A stretch of DNA of 64,000 nt, taken from contig JAFEBX010000009.1 in the NCBI GenBank assembly GCA_018242425.1, forward strand, positions 186,001 through 250,000, given 5' to 3'. Positions 20,530-33,092 of the stretch are shown piece by piece (within the stretch, counting starts at the first letter, position 1; each line of letters starts with the position of its first letter). The position numbers and the translations under genes are program-made. The notes under the pieces were generated by a model. That model was not told where the DNA came from. It did no database searches and saw only the letters and a list, made by a program, of their open reading frames with translations. This DNA comes from Pseudomonadota bacterium. GTDB taxonomy: Bacteria > Pseudomonadota > Gammaproteobacteria > Xanthomonadales > Xanthomonadaceae.

Positions 20530-21999
20530 TTATTTACCGCGCAAGTCACCGCTGTCGAGATCGACCTTGTCGAGCGGAATCGTCACCGCTTCCGGATGCG
20601 CCTTGCGCAAGGCATCGCCGAACTGGCTGGCATCGCCCACCACCACCATGGCGGCGTGCGCGGGATCGATGTTCGCCTTCGCGTAGCCCTGGATCTGCGC
20701 CGGCGTCACCGCCTGCACGCGATCGATATAGCGACCGACTTCGGCAAGATCGATGCCATAGACCGCGAGCGAGCCGACGGTACCGGCGAGGCCTTGCGTC
20801 GTCTGCAGGCCACGACCGTATTCACCAGCCAGCGTCGCCTTGCGCGCGGCCAGTTCGTCGTCCGCCACCGGCGTGGTACCGAGGCGCGCGGCTTCGCCAC
20901 GCATCAGGTCGACCACCTGCGGCGCCGACGGATTCTTGGTCTGTGCGCCGGCGCTCCACAATCCCGAACTGCGACGCGGATCGAAGCGACTCGATGCGCC
21001 GTATGACAGCCCGCGCTTGATGCGGATTTCCTGGTTCAGGCGCGCCGAATACGAACCACCGAGCACCGCGTTTGCGACTTCGCCGATGAAGTAGCCGGGA
21101 TCGGCGCGATCGGGCGCGGGACTCGCCAGCGCGACACCCGCCTGTCCGGCACCGTGCTGGTCGATCACCAGCAGCATCGGCAGCTTGGTTGCAGCGCGAC
21201 CTGCCGGCGCATTCGCCATCGCCTGTGCGGGTTTCGCCCAGCCCGCGAATGCGGCCTGCGCCAATTGCAGCGCCTGCTGCGGGGTGATGTCGCCGGCCAG
21301 CACCAGGATGGTGTTGTCGGGACGATAGACCTGCGCGTGCATCGCGACGACATCGTCGCGGGTGATGCGCGCCAGCGATGCCGGCGTGCCCGTGCGCGAA
21401 TGCCCGTAGGCGCCACTGCCGAACACCAGTCGCGCACCGGCGAGGCTGGCCATCGAGCTCGGGCGGCTCAGGCGCTGGCGCAGGTCATCGAGTGCCTGCG
21501 CGCGCGCGCGATCGAGCTCGTCCTGCGCGAGTGTCGGCTTTTCCACCACGTCGGCGAGCAGCGACAGCGCCGCCGGCAGTTTCGGTGTCGTCACCGTCAT
21601 GCCGACGCCGCCCATGTCCCAACCGGCGCTGCTGCCGAGCGAGCCGCCCAACGCATCGGCAGCTTCGGCGAGATCGCTGGCACTGCGGCCGGCCGCCCCC
21701 TTCGTCAACAGCGTCGCGGTGAGGTCGGCGAGCCCGGCCTTGTCGGCGGGATCCATTTCGCCACCACGACGCAACAGCAATTGCGCGGTGACCAGCGGCA
21801 GCCCCGGGCGCGCGACGGAAATCACTTCCATGCCGTTCGGCAGCACCTGGCGTACCGGCGTCGGGATCTGCAGCTTCGGTGCCGGACCGGGTGCGGGCGG
21901 TGTCGACGGGAAATCGGCGGCGTTCACGACAGTCGTGGCCGCGAACAACGCGCAGGCGAGCGCGGAAATTCTGATTGATTTCAGAGCATGGACAGTCAT
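20530..21999 (-). CDS. M16 peptidase-like subunit lacking the zinc site
   Basis: A 489-residue exported protein (signal SALACALFAATTVVNAA) of the M16 pitrilysin-like fold. The N-terminal domain keeps the family pattern VLPNGMEVISVARPGLPLVT but has no HXXEH zinc motif at the place where the partner carries it (it reads AGLADLTATLL). It ends with the R/Y-containing C-terminal domain (NQEIRIKRGLSYGASSRFD). It overlaps the upstream M16 gene by ATGA. This arrangement is typical of heterodimeric M16B proteases, in which one subunit is catalytic and the other supplies substrate-binding Arg-Tyr residues. Confidence 0.9.
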   Translation of the reverse strand: MTVHALKSIRISALACALFAATTVVNAADFPSTPPAPGPAPKLQIPTPVRQVLPNGMEVISVARPGLPLVTAQLLLRRGGEMDPADKAGLADLTATLLTKGAAGRSASDLAEAADALGGSLGSSAGWDMGGVGMTVTTPKLPAALSLLADVVEKPTLAQDELDRARAQALDDLRQRLSRPSSMASLAGARLVFGSGAYGHSRTGTPASLARITRDDVVAMHAQVYRPDNTILVLAGDITPQQALQLAQAAFAGWAKPAQAMANAPAGRAATKLPMLLVIDQHGAGQAGVALASPAPDRADPGYFIGEVANAVLGGSYSARLNQEIRIKRGLSYGASSRFDPRRSSGLWSAGAQTKNPSAPQVVDLMRGEAARLGTTPVADDELAARKATLAGEYGRGLQTTQGLAGTVGSLAVYGIDLAEVGRYIDRVQAVTPAQIQGYAKANIDPAHAAMVVVGDASQFGDALRKAHPEAVTIPLDKVDLDSGDLRGK

Positions 22000-23348
22000 G
22001 GCGTGGCTCCCTTGCCCGCGGCCTTGGCCGGCTGGTAATCGATGGTGACGCGATGGGCGTCGAGGACGTAACGCTTCAGCACGCGCTGGACGTCGTCGGT
22101 GGTGACCGCCTGCAACGCAGCGAGATCGCTGTTCGCGCGCGCGGCGTCGCCTTCCTGCAGCACCGCGTTGCCGAGCGCGAAGGCCTTGCCTTCCGCGGTC
22201 TGGCGCGACACCAACTGGCTGGTGAGCAATTGCGTCTTCACCTTGTCGAGTTCCGCGGCGGGAATCGGCTCGCCGGCGAGCTTGCGCACTTCATCCAGCA
22301 ACATCTTCTCGGCTTCGGCGGTCTGGTGGCCGCTGGCCATCACCGCGACCAAGGTGAACAATCCCGGCCCGACGCGCGAATCGACCTGTGCATCCGCGCT
22401 TTGCGCGATCTGCGAGCGATACACCAACGACTGGTTGAGGCGCGAGGATTCGCCTTGCGACAGCAGCGCCGCGGCGACCTGCAACGGCACGATGTCGGCA
22501 TCCGCGGCAGGCGGGATCAACCACGTCATCGCGACTGCGGGTAGCGGCGCGGTTTCGCTGGTGAGCGTCTCGCGCCTGTCGGCGGTGCGCGCCGGCTCGA
22601 CCGCGGTGACTTTCGGAATCGCGGCGGATGGCTTGGCGATCCCGCTGAAATACTCGTTGACCCAGCCATCCAGCTGCTTCTGGTCGAAATCGCCGGCGAC
22701 GATCAGCGTCACGTTGTCGGGACGGTAGAACGTGTCGTGGAACGCAACGACATCGGCCAGCGTCGCCGCCTGCAGTTCCTCGATGTTGCCGATGGTCGGG
22801 CGCTTGTACGGATGCACCTTGTAGGACGCCGGATCGAGCGCGTTGTAGAGGCGGCCATAGGGATTGGCGAGCACGCTCTGGCGATATTCCTCCTGCACCA
22901 CCGCGCGTTCCGACTTGAAATTGGCGTCGTCGACCTTGAGGTTGGACAGGCGCTCCGCTTCCGCCCACAGCAGGCGTTGCAGGTGGTTCGACGGCACCAT
23001 CTCGTAATAGTTGGTGATGTCGCTGCCGGTGCTGGCATTGTTGTAACCGCCGACGTCCTCGGTCATGCGATCCATCTGTTCCGGCTTCATGTTCTTGGTG
23101 CTCTTGAACATGATGTGTTCGAACAGGTGCGCAAATCCGGAGCGGCTCTGCGGATCATCCTTCGAGCCGACGTGGTACCACATCTGCACGGTCACGGTCG
23201 GGCTGGAATGATCCTCGACCGACAACACCTGCAACCCGTTGGGCAAGGTGCGTTGCTGGTACTGGATCGGCGGGACGTTCAGGGTTTGCGCCGCCAGCGC
23301 CGTCGGCAGCAGGCAGGCAAGCAGGGTGAGTCGGGTTCGGATGCGCAT
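21996..23348 (-). CDS. M16 family zinc peptidase, catalytic subunit
   Basis: A 450-residue exported peptidase (signal LTLLACLLPTALAAQ). The inverted zinc motif HLFEH is present with His74, Glu77 and His78, inside the characteristic RSGFAHLFEHIMFKST. The downstream zinc-ligand Glu is probably in RAVVQEEYRQS. It is the first gene of a two-gene operon with a non-catalytic M16 partner, which it overlaps by four bases. The pair probably forms a periplasmic heterodimer that degrades or processes peptides; substrates are unknown. Confidence 0.93.
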   Translation of the reverse strand: MRIRTRLTLLACLLPTALAAQTLNVPPIQYQQRTLPNGLQVLSVEDHSSPTVTVQMWYHVGSKDDPQSRSGFAHLFEHIMFKSTKNMKPEQMDRMTEDVGGYNNASTGSDITNYYEMVPSNHLQRLLWAEAERLSNLKVDDANFKSERAVVQEEYRQSVLANPYGRLYNALDPASYKVHPYKRPTIGNIEELQAATLADVVAFHDTFYRPDNVTLIVAGDFDQKQLDGWVNEYFSGIAKPSAAIPKVTAVEPARTADRRETLTSETAPLPAVAMTWLIPPAADADIVPLQVAAALLSQGESSRLNQSLVYRSQIAQSADAQVDSRVGPGLFTLVAVMASGHQTAEAEKMLLDEVRKLAGEPIPAAELDKVKTQLLTSQLVSRQTAEGKAFALGNAVLQEGDAARANSDLAALQAVTTDDVQRVLKRYVLDAHRVTIDYQPAKAAGKGATP

Positions 23349-23429
23349 CAGGGTCCCGCTGGGGTCGGAGTCGTCCCCGAACCTAATCCGCCCACGTCGC
23401 GAAGTCCACTGCCGGAAGTCAGAACGGCG

Positions 23430-24335
23430 TCAGCGCGATGGCAGTCCGTCGAGGAAGGCGTCGACCGCATCGGTATAGGCGCCAGGCAGGCCGAGATCGG
23501 CATTGATCTCCCCGTGCGACCGCGCCTGCGGCAGCACTTCCGCGCGTACACGCACATGCCGCGCCGCATCCGCGAATGCACGCGCGGCCGGGCAGGAATC
23601 ACGGCGCTCGCTGGAACACACCAGCAACATCGGCGGCGCCTTGGCGGTCAATTGCTGCAACGGCGACAGCGCGCGCCAATTGGCAGGATCGCGACCGAAG
23701 GCATCGTCGTACAGCGGCAAGTGGCGACCCTGCATGATCGTCGGCACGTCGAGCGCGGCGGAATCCAGCGACACCGTCGCCCGCCATGGCCGCGCGCCCG
23801 GTGCAAGCGACGGATCGGCGGACAGCAATGCAACCAGGTGTGCGCCAGCGGAATGTCCCATCAGCACGAGGTTGGCGGGATCACCGCCCCACTCGCGCGC
23901 ATGCCGTTGCACGTACACCACTGCCGCGGCGACATCCCTTGCCTGCTGCGCGACATCGGCCTGCGGAAGCATGCGGTAATCGACCGACACGAAGATGTCT
24001 CCGCGCACGCTCCAGTGCGCGAGCTTGTTGTCGACGACATTGCCCATCGCCTTGTCGCCGTTGCGCCAGCCACCGCCATGCACCATCACGATGACGCGTC
24101 CGCTGGCATGCGTCGGCAGATAGGCATCGAGGTGCTGCGCGGGATCGCTGCCATAGGCGAGATCGGGCAGGCGACGCACGCCCGCAGGCAGCACGACATG
24201 TTGGCGCGCGGCGACGCCGGATTGCATGCGCCGCCCGATGCGATCGCGAAAACCGTCGCTTTGTGCTGCAACCGCGATAGTTGCCCCCGACAGTACCAAT
24301 GCAACGATCATGGGAAGTGGACGGAACTGGCGCAT
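23430..24335 (-). CDS. Exported alpha/beta hydrolase, carboxylesterase (BD-FAE-like)
   Basis: A 301-residue protein with an N-terminal signal (PMIVALVLSGATIAVAAQ). It has the oxyanion-hole motif HGGGWRNGD typical of hormone-sensitive-lipase and feruloyl-esterase-like hydrolases, the nucleophile elbow GHSAGAH (Ser162), and a C-terminal His in ARSHGEINADLG. It probably hydrolyses carboxylic esters in the periplasm. A GTG one codon upstream is equally spaced from GGAG and could also be the start. It lies between the M16 pair and the EF-hand gene, all on the minus strand; spacing of 58 bases leaves operon membership open. Confidence 0.87.
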   Translation of the reverse strand: MRQFRPLPMIVALVLSGATIAVAAQSDGFRDRIGRRMQSGVAARQHVVLPAGVRRLPDLAYGSDPAQHLDAYLPTHASGRVIVMVHGGGWRNGDKAMGNVVDNKLAHWSVRGDIFVSVDYRMLPQADVAQQARDVAAAVVYVQRHAREWGGDPANLVLMGHSAGAHLVALLSADPSLAPGARPWRATVSLDSAALDVPTIMQGRHLPLYDDAFGRDPANWRALSPLQQLTAKAPPMLLVCSSERRDSCPAARAFADAARHVRVRAEVLPQARSHGEINADLGLPGAYTDAVDAFLDGLPSR

Positions 24336-24393
24336 CACGCGATCTCCGGAACGACTGTCCTCCCGGGAACGCGCCGTTCAGGCACGCGTTGAC

Positions 24394-24726
24394 TCAGCGC
24401 GGCGGTGAAGCCAGTTCCCTGGCATCCAGCGTTCCGTCCCGGTTGCGGTCGAGCTTGCGGAATTGGTCGGCGAGCTGGGCGCGATAGGCGTCGCGGGTAA
24501 TCGTCTTGCCGCGACCGCCCGGTTGTTCGTCCGGCGTCAGCACGCCGTCGTGGTTGCGATCCATCTGGTCGAAGCCGTAGCACAGCCAGTCCTGGTATTC
24601 GGACAGCTGCACCTTGCCGTCGTGGTTGGCATCCATCAATCGCAGGTAGGCGCCGGTATCACGCACCTGCGCCAGCGCGGACAGCGGCAGCAATGCCACC
24701 GCGATCCACGCCCTGCGTCGCATCAT
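24394..24726 (-). CDS. Small exported EF-hand calcium-binding protein
   Basis: About 110 residues with a short signal peptide (RAWIAVALLPLSALAQ) and three canonical EF-hand loops: DANHDGKVQLSE, DRNHDGVLTPDE and DRNRDGTLDARE, each with Asp/Asn at positions 1, 3 and 5, Gly at 6 and Glu at 12. It should bind calcium in the periplasm or outside the cell. The start codes overlap the desaturase stop (GTGATGATG), so a GTG at 24729 or either ATG could be used. The coupling to a desaturase is unusual, and no functional link is evident. Confidence 0.88.
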   Translation of the reverse strand: MMRRRAWIAVALLPLSALAQVRDTGAYLRLMDANHDGKVQLSEYQDWLCYGFDQMDRNHDGVLTPDEQPGGRGKTITRDAYRAQLADQFRKLDRNRDGTLDARELASPPR

Positions 24727-25934
24727 CACACCACCATCGCCGCCGGCGAACCACGCAGCGCGTAACCGCGCAGGCGTCCGGCGAATGTCTGCAGCGAACG
24801 CACACCGCTGGCCTCGGCTTCATTGCACCACGCCTGCAGTCGCGCCAGCGTTTCCGCCGCGTTCTGCCCGCGCGCTTCCAGCACCGCGGCGAGTTGCGCG
24901 CGCTTCTCGATCAGCGCACGGATGCGCGGCGATTCCGCCACCCACTGTTCCAGCTGCGCGCGTGCATCCGGCGTCAGCCAGCGCCCTTCGTCAGCCAGCC
25001 CGTGGCGCAGCTTGCGCGGCAACAGGCGGCTCAGCTTGGTGCCGCGCGCGGCGGCTTCCTCTTCCAGCGCCGGGTTCACCACGTGGCGATGGAAATCGGT
25101 CATCGCCTGGAAACGATGCGCGAGCAGCGCCTTCAGCGTGTCCATGTCGGGCACGCGGATGTTCGGGCGGATATTCAGCGAGGGGGCGACACGCAGCACT
25201 TTCGCCAGGCGCACCGACTGGAACATGCGGATCGCCGCCCAGCCGATGTCGAATTCCCATTTACGCAAGGCGAACTTGGCCGAGCTGGGGAAAGCGTGGT
25301 GGTTGTTGTGCAGTTCCTCGCCGCCGATCCACACGCCCCACGGCGACAGGTTGGTCGCGGTGTCGTTGGTGTGGAAATTGCGATAGCCCCACCAGTGGCC
25401 GAGGCCATTGACCACGCCCGCAGCCCAGAACGGAATCCACGCCATCTGCAGCGCCCACACCGCCACGCCCTTGGCGCCGAACAGGAAGGCCAGCATGAAC
25501 AGCAGGATCACCACGCCACTGGTGGGAAAGCGCGTGTAGAGATTGCGTTCGATCCAGTCGTCCGGGCAGCCCTTGCCGTACTGGTCGATCGATGCACGAT
25601 CCGCGCGCGCTTCGCGGTAGAGTTCGACGCCGTTCCAGAACACCTTGCCGATGCCCTTGAACATCGGGCTGTGCGGGTCTTCCTCGGTCTCGCACTTGGC
25701 GTGGTGCTTGCGATGGATCGCCGCCCATTCGCGCGCGATCATCGCCGTGGTCAGCCACGACCAGAACCGGAAGACATGCGCGATGGCGGGATGGAAATCC
25801 ACGCCGCGGTGCGCCAGCGAACGGTGCAGGTAGAGCGTCACCGAGAAGATGGTGAGCTGGGTGGCAAGCAACATGTACAGGGCGATGGCGCCCCAGCCGG
25901 CTCCGATGAAGCCGCTGGCAATGAAATCGAGCAT
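24726..25934 (-). CDS. Acyl-CoA / fatty acid desaturase (delta-9 type)
   Basis: An integral membrane di-iron desaturase of about 402 residues. The three histidine boxes are present: HRSLAH, HRKHH and HNNHH, between hydrophobic helices (WGAIALYMLLATQLTIFSVT and VVILLFMLAFLFGAKGVAVW). The segment after the third box is a long alpha-helical C-terminal extension of about 150 residues. It would put a cis double bond into saturated acyl chains to adjust membrane fluidity. I chose ATG 25934, where the membrane domain begins; an upstream GTG at 25997 adds 21 low-complexity residues. It overlaps the EF-hand gene by a few bases. Confidence 0.92.
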   Translation of the reverse strand: MLDFIASGFIGAGWGAIALYMLLATQLTIFSVTLYLHRSLAHRGVDFHPAIAHVFRFWSWLTTAMIAREWAAIHRKHHAKCETEEDPHSPMFKGIGKVFWNGVELYREARADRASIDQYGKGCPDDWIERNLYTRFPTSGVVILLFMLAFLFGAKGVAVWALQMAWIPFWAAGVVNGLGHWWGYRNFHTNDTATNLSPWGVWIGGEELHNNHHAFPSSAKFALRKWEFDIGWAAIRMFQSVRLAKVLRVAPSLNIRPNIRVPDMDTLKALLAHRFQAMTDFHRHVVNPALEEEAAARGTKLSRLLPRKLRHGLADEGRWLTPDARAQLEQWVAESPRIRALIEKRAQLAAVLEARGQNAAETLARLQAWCNEAEASGVRSLQTFAGRLRGYALRGSPAAMVV

Positions 25935-26048
25935 CGAGGGGGAAGCACAGGGGGATGGATCCCCAATGGTGACGCTTCCGGGGCCCGGCGTCACCACCGT
26001 ACGCCGGCGTATTCAGACTGATCGGAGGCAGACCGCACAATATCGGCC

Positions 26049-26861
26049 ATGCCTGAACTGCCCGAAGTCGAAACCACCCGGCGCGGCCTGCTGCCGCACG
26101 TCTCCGGGCGCCTGGTGCGCAAGGTGGTGCTGCGTCGCCCCGACCTGCGCCTGCCGATTCCGCCGGAACTGCCGAAGCTGCTGCGCGGGCAGGAAATCCA
26201 CGGCATCACACGGCGGGCCAAATACCTGCTGATGGACAGCGATCGCGGCAGCGCGCTGTGGCACCTCGGCATGTCGGGCAGCCTGCGCGTGCTGCCCGCC
26301 GGCACGCCCCTGCGCGCACACGACCATGTCGATGTCGAACTCGATTCCGGGCACGTCCTGCGCTTCAACGATCCGCGTCGCTTCGGCCTGCTGCTGTGGC
26401 AACCGGCGGGGACCGTGCATCCGTTGCTGCAGTCGCTGGGGCCGGAACCGCTGTCCGACGATTTCGATGGCGACCATCTGTTTCAGATGAGTCGTGGTCG
26501 CAGCGCGCCAGTCAAGGCCTTCCTGATGGACCAGTCGGTGGTGGTCGGCGTCGGCAACATCTACGCCGCCGAAGCGCTGTTCGCCGCCGGCATCGCGCCG
26601 ACGCGCGATGCGGGCAAGGTTTCGCTCGATCGCTATCGCAAGCTGGCCGATGCAGTGCGCGTGATCCTCGCCCACGCGATCGAGCGTGGCGGCACCACGC
26701 TGCGCGATTTCATCAGCCCCGATGGCCTGCCCGGCTATTTCGAGCAGGAATTGCAGGTCTACGGTCGCGGCGGCGAACCCTGCCGGACATGCGGTCGCCG
26801 CCTGCGCGAGGAACGCATCGGCCAGCGCGCCAGCGTGTGGTGCTCGCGCTGCCAGACCTGA
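26049..26861 (+). CDS. mutM: Formamidopyrimidine-DNA glycosylase
   Basis: A 270-residue base-excision repair enzyme that removes 8-oxoguanine and formamidopyrimidines and nicks the abasic site. It starts [14 protein letters not shown], with the catalytic Pro and Glu directly after the initiator Met. The helix-two-turn-helix region includes [19 protein letters not shown]. The C-terminal zinc finger is CRTC...CSRC, ending at residue 270. It is full length. It is divergent from the desaturase gene across a gap of about 115 bases and followed 64 bases later by the sigma factor gene. Confidence 0.98.
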   Translation: MPELPEVETTRRGLLPHVSGRLVRKVVLRRPDLRLPIPPELPKLLRGQEIHGITRRAKYLLMDSDRGSALWHLGMSGSLRVLPAGTPLRAHDHVDVELDSGHVLRFNDPRRFGLLLWQPAGTVHPLLQSLGPEPLSDDFDGDHLFQMSRGRSAPVKAFLMDQSVVVGVGNIYAAEALFAAGIAPTRDAGKVSLDRYRKLADAVRVILAHAIERGGTTLRDFISPDGLPGYFEQELQVYGRGGEPCRTCGRRLREERIGQRASVWCSRCQT

Positions 26862-26925
26862 CCGGCGGCGCGCGGTTCATCCCGCCCCGCTATGCTGGAG
26901 GCCTGCAACCTGCGCACCGATTCGC

Positions 26926-27504
26926 ATGCCCGACCCCAACGCCCACGACGGCATCACCCGCTGGCTGGATGAAGCCCGCGGCGGCGACCGTGCGGCGCTC
27001 GACCGCGTGCTGCAGGCGCTTTATGCGGAACTGCACGCCATGGCGCAACGACAACTGCGCCAACCCGCCGACGACGAAACGCTGGATCCCACCGCGCTGG
27101 TGCACGAGGCCTACCTCAAGCTGGTCGGGCAACAGGCCGATTTCGCCGATCGTGCCGGCTTCTTCGCCTATGCCGCCTCGGCCATGCGCAGCGTGGTGGT
27201 CGATCACGCGCGCAGCCGGCTCGCGCTGAAACGCGGCGGCGGCGACGCCGTGCAGCGCGTCGCCGAACTTCCGGAAATCGCCGACGATGGCCTGCGTCTC
27301 GACGAGGACCTGCTGTCGCTCGATGCCGCGCTGACGCAACTCGCCGCGCTAGACGAACACCTCGCACAGGTGGTGGAACTGCGCTACTTCGCCGGATTGT
27401 CGGAAACGCAGATCGCCGAACTCACCGAACGTTCGGAACGGAGCGTGCGTCGCGACTGGCAGAAGGCCCGAATGTTCCTGCTCGACGCCTTGCAGGGCCG
27501 CTGA
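26926..27504 (+). CDS. ECF sigma factor, kinase-linked (TIGR02999/ECF43-like)
   Basis: A 192-residue extracytoplasmic-function sigma factor. Region 2 includes the helix LDPTALVHEAYLKLVGQQ and the segment FFAYAASAMRSVVVDHARSR, the latter characteristic of the TIGR02999 branch; region 4 is ELRYFAGLSETQIAELTERS followed by VRRDWQKARMFLL. The Ser/Thr kinase gene begins seven bases after its stop. In Xanthomonas a sigma factor of this type (EcfK) is activated by its neighbouring kinase PknS and turns on type VI secretion genes. No T6SS gene lies in this window, so the regulon here is unknown. Confidence 0.9.
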   Translation: MPDPNAHDGITRWLDEARGGDRAALDRVLQALYAELHAMAQRQLRQPADDETLDPTALVHEAYLKLVGQQADFADRAGFFAYAASAMRSVVVDHARSRLALKRGGGDAVQRVAELPEIADDGLRLDEDLLSLDAALTQLAALDEHLAQVVELRYFAGLSETQIAELTERSERSVRRDWQKARMFLLDALQGR

Positions 27505-27511
27505 CATCCAT

Positions 27512-30361
<2,850 letters not shown>

Positions 30362-31046
30362 GCGGGATCGATCCGCCCTTCCCCGCGCATGATCTTCTTG
30401 AACTCGACGCGGCTCACCGAGACGTAACGCTCGTTGCCGCCGATCTCCACCTGCGGGCCGTCCTGCACCGCGCGGCCGGCGTTGTCGACGCGCACGGTCA
30501 TGGTCGCCTTGGCGCCGCTGTGGCAGATCGTCTTGATTTCCTGCATCTCGTCGGCCCAGGCCAGCAAGGCCGCGCTGCCTTCGAACAATTCGCCGCGGAA
30601 ATCGGTGCGCAGGCCGTAGCACAGCACCGGCACCCGCAATTCGTCGACGACGTCGCTCAGCTGCCACGCCTGCGCGCGCGACAGGAATTGCGCTTCGTCC
30701 ACCAGCACGCAATTGAGCTTGCCGTGGGCGTCGATGTCGTCGCGCACGCGCCGCAACAGATCATCGTCGCGCCCGAACGGGATCGCGGCGTCGCTCAGGC
30801 CGATCCGTGACGACACCACGCCGCGCCCGGCGCGATCGTCCAGCGCAGGCGTGAGGATCATCACCCGCATGCCGCGTTCGCGATAGTTGTGCGCGGACTG
30901 CAGCAACGTGGTGGTCTTGCCCGCGTTCATCGCGGAATAGTAGAAATACAGCTTGGCCATTCCCGCCATGATACCGGCGCGGCCCGCTTCAATGAGACCC
31001 GGACTCAATGAGACAATAGGCGGCCGTTCCATTTCCATGTCGCCCA

Positions 31047-33041
31047 ATGCAAGGTCTCAACCCGCCACAACGCCAGGCCGTCCTCCACAGCGAGGGCCCG
31101 TTACTGGTGCTGGCCGGCGCGGGTAGCGGCAAGACCCGGGTGATCGTCGAGAAGATCGCCCACCTGGTTGACACCGGGCGTTATCCGGCTCGGCGCATCG
31201 CCGCCATCACCTTCACCAACAAGTCCGCGCGCGAAATGCGCGAACGCGTGGCCAAGCGCCTGAAGGGTGACCGCGGCGAAGGGCTGACCATCTGCACCTT
31301 CCACGCCCTCGGTTTGCGCATCCTGCAGATCGAACACGCGCGCGTCGGCCTGAAGCGCGGTTTCTCGGTGTTCGATGCCGATGACGCCAGCGCCCAGGTC
31401 AAGGACCTGATGGCCGGCGCCAAGCCCGATGCGGTCCAGGCGATGCAGTCGCTGATTTCGCGCGCCAAGAACGCCGGCCTGTCGCCGGAACAGGCGCTGG
31501 AATCCGCGCGCAGCACCCGCGAGCGCGAGGCGGCGGCGCTCTACGCACGCTACCAGGCGCGACTGACCTCGTTCAACGCGGTCGATTTCGACGACCTGAT
31601 CCGCATTCCCGTGCAATTGCTGGAAACCGACGAAGACGCGCGCATGGGCTGGCGCGAACGCATCGGCTACCTGCTGGTGGACGAATGCCAGGACAGCAAC
31701 GACGCGCAATATCGCCTGCTGAAGGCGATCGCCGGTGAAGCCGGGCAATTCACCTGCGTGGGCGACGACGACCAGAGCATCTACGCCTGGCGCGGCGCCA
31801 ATCCGGAAAATCTCGACCTGATGGGCCGCGATTACCCGAAGCTGGAAATCATCAAGCTCGAACAGAACTACCGCTGCAGCAACCGCGTGCTGCGCACCGC
31901 GAACAAGCTGATCGCCAACAATCCGCACGCGCACCTGAAGACGTTGTGGAGCGATTCCGCCGACGGCGAACGCATCCGCGTCTGGGAATGCCGCGATTCC
32001 GGCCACGAAGCCGAGAAGGTCGCCGCCGAGATTCGCTTCATCGCGCAGAAACACGGCGCGCCATGGAGCGATTTCTGCATCCTGTTCCGCGGCAACCACC
32101 AGTCGCGCGCACTGGAAAAGGCGATGCAGTTGCTGCGCATCCCGTACCACCTCAGCGGCGGCACCGCCTTCCTCGAGCGCGCCGAAGTGAAGGACGCGCT
32201 GTCGTGGCTGCGCGTCCTGGTGAATCCGGAGGATGACAGCGCCTTCCTGCGCGCGGTGCAATCGCCCAAGCGTGAAGTCGGCGCGGCGACACTCGCGCGC
32301 CTCGCCGAACTGGCGCAACACGCCGGGATCCCGCTGGCGCGCGCCGCCGATTCCAACGCCATCCTGCAGCAACTGCCGGCGCGCGCATCGTCGTCGCTGC
32401 ATGGCTTCATCGAAATCGTGCAGCGCCTGCGCGCGGAAGCGTCATCGCTATCGCCCGCCGACCTCGTGCGCAGCCTCAACGAGAAATCCGGGCTGCTGGA
32501 AGCCTTGAAGGCGCAATGCCGCACCGAGCAGCTGTTCACGATCCGCCGCGGCAATCTCGACGAACTCGCGGAATGGTTCGAAGGCGCGGGCTCCAGAAAC
32601 GGCGGGGGCAGTGGCCTCGCCGATCTCGGCGCGCAACTCGCGCTGATCACCCGCAATGATCGCGACGACGGCGGCAACCAGGTGCGATTGATGTCGCTGC
32701 ACGCGGCCAAGGGCCTGGAATTCCGCTACGTCTTCATCGTCGGCATGGAAGACGGCACCCTGCCGCACGAAGCCAGCATCGATGAAGGTCGCCTGGAAGA
32801 GGAGCGCCGCCTGCTCTACGTCGGCATCACCCGCGCCAAGGAACAGCTGTGGCTGTCGCATTCGCGCGAAGCGAGCAAATGGGGCAAGCGCGTCACGCTG
32901 GCGCCGTCGCGCTTCATCGACGAATTGCCGGCCACCGAACTGCAACGCGATGGCGCCGATCCGGAAGCCGATGCCGAGCGCAAGCAGGAGCGCGCGCGCA
33001 GCGCGATGGCCGACCTGCGCGCGATGCTCGGCGGCGGCTGA
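31047..33041 (+). CDS. rep: ATP-dependent DNA helicase Rep
   Basis: A 664-residue superfamily 1A 3'-5' helicase that helps replication forks past obstacles. Motifs in order: Q-motif NPPQRQAVL, Walker A AGAGSGKT, Ia [41 protein letters not shown] region [17 protein letters not shown], and [14 protein letters not shown]. Length and the opening [12 protein letters not shown] fit Rep rather than UvrD. The ATG at 31047 is 86 bases from the divergent tdk start. The following gene begins 51 bases after the stop and is unrelated in function. Confidence 0.97.
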   Translation: MQGLNPPQRQAVLHSEGPLLVLAGAGSGKTRVIVEKIAHLVDTGRYPARRIAAITFTNKSAREMRERVAKRLKGDRGEGLTICTFHALGLRILQIEHARVGLKRGFSVFDADDASAQVKDLMAGAKPDAVQAMQSLISRAKNAGLSPEQALESARSTREREAAALYARYQARLTSFNAVDFDDLIRIPVQLLETDEDARMGWRERIGYLLVDECQDSNDAQYRLLKAIAGEAGQFTCVGDDDQSIYAWRGANPENLDLMGRDYPKLEIIKLEQNYRCSNRVLRTANKLIANNPHAHLKTLWSDSADGERIRVWECRDSGHEAEKVAAEIRFIAQKHGAPWSDFCILFRGNHQSRALEKAMQLLRIPYHLSGGTAFLERAEVKDALSWLRVLVNPEDDSAFLRAVQSPKREVGAATLARLAELAQHAGIPLARAADSNAILQQLPARASSSLHGFIEIVQRLRAEASSLSPADLVRSLNEKSGLLEALKAQCRTEQLFTIRRGNLDELAEWFEGAGSRNGGGSGLADLGAQLALITRNDRDDGGNQVRLMSLHAAKGLEFRYVFIVGMEDGTLPHEASIDEGRLEEERRLLYVGITRAKEQLWLSHSREASKWGKRVTLAPSRFIDELPATELQRDGADPEADAERKQERARSAMADLRAMLGGG

Positions 33042-33092
33042 CTGTCACCTCGCTCGGCTAGACTCCGTCCACTCCATGCCCGAACACGCCCC

